Assembly: GCA_031278295.1 (NCBI GenBank)
Contig: JAITKQ010000065.1
Coordinates: 1-10,096 of the forward strand
DNA: 10,096 bases
From: Spirochaetaceae bacterium
GTDB lineage: Bacteria; Spirochaetota; Spirochaetia; Treponematales; Breznakiellaceae
Direction: 5' to 3'
The notes below the pieces were generated by a model. It saw nothing but the letters and a program-made list of their open reading frames with translations, was not told where the DNA came from and did no database searches. The position numbers and the translations under genes were made by a program. Positions 7,420-10,096 of the stretch are shown here, one piece after another (position 1 is the stretch's first letter; each line of letters opens with the position of its first letter).

Positions 7420-7920
7420 TCATTTGACGACAAGCGGTAGACCTGCAACCATCAGTTCGACACGGTCTGCGGCGGCCGCGGTCTTCCGGTTCGCTTCGGC
7501 AAGCAGCAGGTTGTACCGGCGGGTAAGCTCGTCCGCGGGGATGTTGCCAAACCCCGTTTCGTTGCTCACGACAATGGCTCCACCCTTGCCCCGCAGCCCT
7601 TCTATGAAACTGTCCAGCATGCCCGTAAAGTCCGCCTCGCGCCCATGATACATGATGTTGTTTACCCACATCGTAAGACAGTCCACAAGAACATATTCAC
7701 CGCCCCTCACGAGGGCGGCGGCCAGGTCCAGCGGTTCTTCAAACGTAGTAAAACCCAGCCCCGCCCGTTCAGCCTTGTGGCGTTCTATCCGTCCCTTCAT
7801 CTCATCATCAAGGAACTCCGCCGTCGCTATGAACGAGACAGGTTTCCGCCATTCGCGGGCCAGTTTCAACGCCCGTCCCGATTTGCCTGATTTTACCCCG
7901 CCGCTAATAAACACTATCAA
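7420..7920 (-). CDS. cobU: Adenosylcobinamide kinase / adenosylcobinamide-phosphate guanylyltransferase
   Basis: CobU phosphorylates adenosylcobinamide and then transfers GMP to give adenosyl-GDP-cobinamide, the activated form used for lower-ligand attachment in cobalamin salvage and synthesis. Residues 7-14 (GGVKSGKS) are the P-loop. The segment IATAEFLDDEMKGRIERHK (31-49) carries His48, equivalent to the histidine that is guanylylated in Salmonella CobU (His46). VLVDCLTMWVNN (77-88) is the Walker B-like block, and SNETGFGNIP (119-128) the next conserved loop. At 166 residues it is slightly shorter than usual (about 180) but complete. The start is a TTG at 7918-7920, read on the - strand, with GAGAG upstream overlapping the end of cobO. 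An ATG close by (7926-7928) is out of frame and stops at once. It begins 4 nt after cobO ends, so the two are one operon. Its stop lies 8 bp from the stop of the convergent 690-residue gene. Confidence 0.93.
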   Translation of the reverse strand: MIVFISGGVKSGKSGRALKLAREWRKPVSFIATAEFLDDEMKGRIERHKAERAGLGFTTFEEPLDLAAALVRGGEYVLVDCLTMWVNNIMYHGREADFTGMLDSFIEGLRGKGGAIVVSNETGFGNIPADELTRRYNLLLAEANRKTAAAADRVELMVAGLPLVVK

Positions 7921-7924
7921 GCGT

Positions 7925-8437
7925 TCATCTCTCTATACCGTCGCGGGCCTTAAGACCCCTGTCAAACGGATGCTTTACCTTTTTTACATGGGAATGGTAG
8001 TCCGCCGCCTCCGCAAGCCAATCCGGTACGGGGCGTCCGGTAAGAACAAGCTCACAGTCTTTGTCCAGCGTCCGTATCAAAGTGCGCAGGCTGTCCTCAT
8101 CCACCATCGTGGCCCCGACAGCATCCAACACCTCATCCAGCACGAGCAAAGCCGCGCCCTGACCACGCACGGCGGCAACAGCGTCGTCCAAAATACGCCG
8201 CTGCTCCTTGCCGCAAAGTTCCTTTGTCGCCGCATCCATCTGAAACGTAAATCCAAACTTCATCCGGGACCGGATAAGGGTAATACCCAGTTTTTCAAGC
8301 GGCGCAAGTTCACCGGAAGGCATGGACTTAATAAACTGGGCAAAAACGACCCGTCTGCCGCTGCCAGCCGCCCTAACCGCAAGTCCAACTGCCGCCGTTG
8401 TCTTTCCCTTGCCGTCGCCTGTGTATACGTGTATCAT
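7925..8437 (-). CDS. cobO: Cob(I)yrinic acid a,c-diamide adenosyltransferase
   Basis: This corrinoid adenosyltransferase (CobA/CobO/BtuR type) attaches the 5'-deoxyadenosyl group of ATP to cobalt in reduced corrinoids. VYTGDGKGKTT (4-14) contains the P-loop. FAQFIKSMPSGE (32-43) follows, then LLVLDEVLDAV (97-107) with Asp101-Glu102 as Walker B, then LTGRP (132-136), and a C-terminal KHPFDRGLKARDGIE block (155-169), all diagnostic of the family. At 170 residues it is a compact member; Salmonella CobA has 196. The ATG at 8435-8437 is the only sensible start because an in-frame stop lies three codons upstream. No proper Shine-Dalgarno precedes it; only GGA touches the ATG. With cobU downstream it forms a short cobinamide-salvage operon. 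I use cobO; cobA and btuR are synonyms for the same enzyme. Confidence 0.93.
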   Translation of the reverse strand: MIHVYTGDGKGKTTAAVGLAVRAAGSGRRVVFAQFIKSMPSGELAPLEKLGITLIRSRMKFGFTFQMDAATKELCGKEQRRILDDAVAAVRGQGAALLVLDEVLDAVGATMVDEDSLRTLIRTLDKDCELVLTGRPVPDWLAEAADYHSHVKKVKHPFDRGLKARDGIER

Positions 8438-8592
8438 TCCGGATCAGGCTACAGGATAATTTTACCCCGGTCAAGGCATCCGCGGCAGGCCGCCATTAAT
8501 CGTTATTTTATGTTGACCAAAATATTTATGTTTGTAATACGGTGTTTCTATTTAAGAAAAGCATAAAAAGGGGTAAGTCGCGGCAACTAATA

Positions 8593-8606
8593 CCCCCCCC
8601 CCCCCC
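8593..8606 (+). repeat. 14-nt poly-C homopolymer midway between cobO and ogt
   Basis: Fourteen C residues are followed by T and four more C. The tract starts 156 nt from the cobO start codon, and its last base is 156 nt from the first base of ogt, so it lies at the midpoint of the divergent spacer. Read on the - strand it is GCGGGGA, then G14, then TATTAG. That right flank is the same as in the GGGCGGGGTATTAG repeats at 10-23 and 9965-9978. Length change by strand slippage is expected for such a tract. An effect on either promoter is inference. Confidence 0.88.
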
Positions 8607-8652
8607 TCCCCGCAACGCCTCCGGCATATTAGTGTTTTACAAGTAGAAGCAC

Positions 8653-8658
8653 TATAAT
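8653..8658 (+). promoter_or_regulatory. Possible -10 element for ogt
   Basis: A perfect TATAAT lies 47 nt after the poly-C tract and about 100 nt before the ogt start. The best -35 candidates at the right spacing (TTAGTG at 8629-8634) match poorly, so the call rests mainly on the -10 hexamer. If real, the promoter lies close enough to the homopolymer for the tract to sit in its upstream region. Confidence 0.35.
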
Positions 8659-8761
8659 TCAAGAGAATTGTTGAAAATGGCAGAGGCAGCGCCGCTGTTC
8701 CGGCTATGCCGTAGTAAATTTTTGGCATTCACGCTAATTAAAATATAGCAGGAGGAACAAA

Positions 8762-9298
8762 TTGTACTATTCGACAGTATACCCGTCTCCCCTGGGTGAA
8801 ATCACGCTTGCCTCGGACGGTAAAAACCTTACCGGGCTATGGTTTGCGGGTCAGAAGTACCATGGCGCGGTAGTATACAAGGGTATGGTGAAAAAGGCTG
8901 GCGTGCCTGTATTCGACCTGGCTAGGGAGTGGCTCAACGGCTATTTCAAGGGCGGGAACCCCCTTATATCCGATTTGCCTTTAGCGCCTGCCGGCACTGA
9001 GTTCAGACAAATGGTATGGCGTATTTTATGCAGGATACCTTACGGCGAGCTTACAAGCTACGGCGACATTGCCCGGAAAGCGGCGGCCATAACAGGTAAA
9101 AATCGAATATCAAGCAGGGCGGTAGGCGGAGCGCTTGGCCACAATCCCGTTTCAATTATCATCCCCTGTCATCGGGTTGTGGGCGCGGGCGGTAGCTTGA
9201 CCGGTTATGGCGGAGGCATAGAACGAAAGATAAAACTGCTTGAGCTGGAAGGCGTTGATATGACGCGCTTATATGTTCCCAAAAAAGGAGTGCCCTGA
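8762..9298 (+). CDS. ogt: Methylated-DNA--[protein]-cysteine S-methyltransferase
   Basis: This suicide repair enzyme removes alkyl groups from O6-alkylguanine in DNA by moving them to its own cysteine. The acceptor is Cys136 in IPCHRV (134-139). The asparagine hinge is GHNP (126-129), the arginine finger is Arg119 in RAVGGA, and SLTGYGGGIERK follows the active site as in Ogt/MGMT proteins. The helix-turn-helix DNA-binding part begins around IPYGELTSYGDIA (92-104). The N-terminal domain spans roughly residues 1-75. The segment between the helix-turn-helix and the arginine finger is a few residues longer than in E. coli Ogt. The start is TTG 8762, set by AGGAGG at 8750-8755, 6 nt upstream. The full length is 178 residues. 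The symbol ogt is used for the stand-alone enzyme; ada or mgt could equally be assigned. It is divergent from cobO and has no obvious functional link to it. Confidence 0.93.
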   Translation: MYYSTVYPSPLGEITLASDGKNLTGLWFAGQKYHGAVVYKGMVKKAGVPVFDLAREWLNGYFKGGNPLISDLPLAPAGTEFRQMVWRILCRIPYGELTSYGDIARKAAAITGKNRISSRAVGGALGHNPVSIIIPCHRVVGAGGSLTGYGGGIERKIKLLELEGVDMTRLYVPKKGVP

Positions 9299-9349
9299 CA
9301 GGATTATTTTCAAAAACGCCCTCGATTTTGTTTTTTGTATGTTCTATTC

Positions 9350-9371
9350 CGGCGGGGTTTAAACTCCGCCG
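9350..9371. repeat. 22-bp near-perfect palindrome bounding the ParA fragment
   Basis: CGGCGGGGTTT at 9350-9360 and AAACTCCGCCG at 9361-9371 are reverse complements except for one position (G opposite T). It contains the GGCGGGGT core shared by the other GC-rich repeats here. It starts 52 bp after the ogt stop and ends exactly where recognisable ParA sequence begins, so it marks one break point of that gene. It might also end ogt transcripts, but it lacks a T-run. Confidence 0.65.
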
Positions 9372-9785
9372 CTTCCTCATAGCTCCTGTTATACCCGTTT
9401 ATCGTTACATACCAGTTGGACAGTTTATCCGTCTCCGTTTCCAGCTTAGGCCCCAGAAACGCCACCGCGTTAAAGCTGTAGAAATCTTTTAACACCGGCG
9501 TAATTATCACGTCCCCGCGTTTATCGTGTTCAGTGTCAGCTTGTCGTAGCTCGGCTGGCTGTCGATTACTACGAAATCGTATCCGCCGTTCAACGCCGGT
9601 ATCATATTCTTTAACCACTTTTCGTTTATCGCCCGCAAATCGGACAGTTCCCGGCTCGACGCTATTATGTCCACGCCCTCCCTTATCGTCCCCAGCGTGA
9701 ACCCGCATAGATCGTTCCCTTCGTCGCCCAAAGCCGCCTTGATGTTTTTATTCCGCGACACCCTCATCGTTTCGTCAATGAACCT
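9372..9785 (-). pseudogene. ParA/Soj-type ATPase fragment, truncated at both ends and frameshifted
   Basis: Translated on the - strand, this segment gives the middle of a ParA partition ATPase: REGVDIIASSRELSD, then YDFVVIDSQPSYDKLTLNTINA containing the Walker B strand and the PS loop, then DVIITPVLKDFYSFNAVAF. The first part is open down to a TGA at 9507-9509. The rest continues in another frame, and restoring one G to the GGGG run at 9513-9516 would rejoin them. The N-terminal part with the Walker A P-loop is missing: upstream the frame runs into the hairpin at 9786-9805. The C-terminal end stops at EEA, after which the codons read through the palindrome at 9350-9371. ParA proteins are normally about 250 residues, so only about 138 codons remain. 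It is probably a remnant of a plasmid or integrated element and cannot bind ATP normally. Confidence 0.75.
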
Positions 9786-9808
9786 CCCCGCCCTGAAGGG
9801 CGGGGTAT
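9786..9808. repeat. Hairpin copy of the GGGCGGGGTAT repeat
   Basis: CCCCGCCC (9786-9793) pairs with GGGCGGGG (9798-9805) around a TGAA tetraloop and is followed by TAT. The arm and its TAT tail match positions 10-20 and 9965-9975. On the - strand it interrupts the upstream part of the ParA fragment, whose reading frame passes through it without homology. Confidence 0.75.
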
Positions 9809-9848
9809 CTTGTAAGCGTTGCATCATTTACGAGGGCGAGTTCTGTAA

Positions 9849-9866
9849 GACAAGCCGCACGGCTTG
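9849..9866. other. Short hairpin related to the one at 2452-2482
   Basis: CAAGCC (9851-9856) pairs with GGCTTG (9861-9866). The 10-mer GACAAGCCGC (9849-9858) is identical to 2456-2465, where it also forms the left arm of a hairpin. The copy here is shorter and less regular. Confidence 0.45.
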
Positions 9867-9912
9867 CCGCTGATTGGGGCGCAAGTGGCACACTAAACAC
9901 GCGGTAGGAGGC

Positions 9913-9932
9913 AATGGTCTACTACCATTTTT
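9913..9932 (+). terminator. Weak possible intrinsic terminator
   Basis: AATGGT (9913-9918) pairs with ACCATT (9924-9929) around CTACT and is followed by three more T. The stem is short and A/T-rich, and no complete + strand gene lies just upstream, so this may be chance. The region 9828-9980 otherwise contains only repeats and no plausible gene. Confidence 0.2.
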
Positions 9933-9954
9933 CGTGAGTATTTACTAATTCTAA

Positions 9955-9980
9955 CCGCCCTAAAGGGCGGGGTATTAGAC
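9955..9980. repeat. Hairpin copy of the GGGCGGGGTATTAGAC repeat abutting an IS end
   Basis: CCGCCC (9955-9960) pairs with GGGCGG (9965-9970) around TAAA. The 16 bases 9965-9980 are identical to 10-25. The identity ends exactly at 9980, where the apparent insertion-sequence end (TGGACC) starts. Confidence 0.7.
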
Positions 9981-10096
9981 TGGACCTACCCCGATCTGGT
10001 AGACACAAAGATAAGCGGGAAATATAACAACAGAAGAGGAGAAAAAGATGGGAACGAGAGACAAAGAACGGCGGGTATACCCTGCGGAATTCAAGG
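9981..10096 (+). mobile_element. Left end of an IS3-family insertion sequence (cut by window)
   Basis: The sequence from 9981 begins with TG and reads TGGACCTACCCCGATCTGG and then TAGACAC. This resembles terminal inverted repeats of IS3-family elements, which start with TG and often carry an ACCCC and GGTAGACAC pattern. Sixty-seven bases later an ORF with an IS3 OrfA-like N terminus starts. The right end and any target duplication lie outside the window, so the boundary is inferred from the end motif and the break in repeat identity at 9980/9981. Confidence 0.6.
10048..10096 (+). CDS. IS3-family transposase OrfA, N terminus only (partial)
   Basis: Sixteen codons are visible before the window ends: MGTRDKERRVYPAEFK. 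The pattern RR-x-Y-x-x-EFK is the typical opening of the helix-turn-helix OrfA protein of IS3-family elements (HTH_Tnp_1/transposase_8), which binds the element ends and is joined to OrfB by programmed frameshifting in many members. GAGGAG at 10036-10041 lies 6 nt before the ATG. The call rests on a short stretch plus the end-like sequence at 9981. The rest of the gene cannot be judged. Confidence 0.65.
   Translation, partial: MGTRDKERRVYPAEFK

Larger units (their letters stand above)
8438..8761. other. 324-bp divergent spacer between cobO and ogt
   Basis: The spacer has no plausible gene. It holds the 14-nt poly-C tract at its exact centre, a TATAAT facing ogt, and an A/T-rich stretch at 8495-8575 upstream of cobO. 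On the - strand, TTGACC (8469-8474) followed after 17 nt by TAGCCT is a possible but weak cobO promoter, which would place the start site almost at the ATG. I looked for the conserved boxes of a cobalamin riboswitch upstream of cobO and did not find them. Confidence 0.6.

Noticed and set aside
7652..8566. 304-codon + strand open frame opposite cobU and cobO
   Set aside because: Both opposing genes are well-supported enzymes with catalytic motifs. The antisense product is Arg/Ser/Pro-rich, as expected for a shadow frame in GC-rich codons.
8658..8675. TTCAA-N8-TTGAA dyad near the ogt -10 as a shared operator with the one at 1962-1982
   Set aside because: The spacings differ (8 versus 11) and the arms are short and A/T-rich, so chance is sufficient.
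8438..8761. Cobalamin riboswitch upstream of cobO
   Set aside because: The conserved boxes and the characteristic GCCACTG-like motif were not found by eye. A covariance search would be decisive.
9507..9827. A functional small ParA-like protein
   Set aside because: It lacks Walker A, starts inside a hairpin repeat without ParA homology, and is frameshifted before the C-terminal half.
1..10096. CRISPR array, tRNA, rRNA, toxin-antitoxin or defence system
   Set aside because: No regularly spaced repeats, no cloverleaf or rRNA-like sequence, and no genes with matching motifs. The GC-rich repeats are irregularly scattered.

Overview
The window looks like chromosomal DNA of a spirochaete, most likely a Treponema-type bacterium. 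This is inference, from a DUF2804 protein whose motifs match the treponemal form as I remember it, three TTG starts with good ribosome binding sites, a base composition near 50% G+C by eye, and long poly-G tracts. No 16S rRNA or other taxonomic anchor is present. Most of the window is ordinary housekeeping or nutrient-uptake DNA. The unusual content is in the intergenic DNA and at the right edge.

Layout, left to right. Positions 1-279 are non-coding and hold a GC-rich repeat, a 14-nt poly-G tract, a 10-bp stem-loop and a good sigma-70-type promoter. Next on the + strand come cstA (carbon starvation/pyruvate-peptide transporter), a small split-barrel flavin-type protein of the pyridoxamine-phosphate oxidase superfamily, and putP (sodium/proline symporter). 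The putP start is a TTG, fixed by a Shine-Dalgarno sequence and by residue numbering. Two closely spaced + strand genes follow: a DUF2804 protein and an unrecognised 690-residue soluble protein. They probably form an operon.

On the - strand, converging on that pair with only 8 bp between, is a two-gene cobalamin operon: cobO/cobA (corrinoid adenosyltransferase), then cobU (cobinamide kinase/guanylyltransferase). Together they convert salvaged cobinamide to adenosyl-GDP-cobinamide, the step before the lower-ligand attachment genes, which are not in this window. A 324-bp divergent spacer with a 14-nt poly-C tract exactly midway separates cobO from ogt (O6-methylguanine-DNA methyltransferase) on the + strand.

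The last 800 bp are accessory DNA. They hold a ParA-type ATPase fragment on the - strand, lacking Walker A, frameshifted, and cut at both ends by GC-rich hairpin repeats. After it come two more hairpins and the left end of an apparent IS3-family insertion sequence, whose first ORF runs off the window. A repeat core (GGGCGGGGTATTAG and variants) occurs at both edges, beside the ParA fragment, and in modified form at the poly-C tract. I found no CRISPR array, tRNA, rRNA, defence system or convincing cobalamin riboswitch. The best candidates for new biology are the two intergenic poly-G/C tracts, the repeat family that may have given rise to one of them, and the DUF2804/690-residue gene pair.
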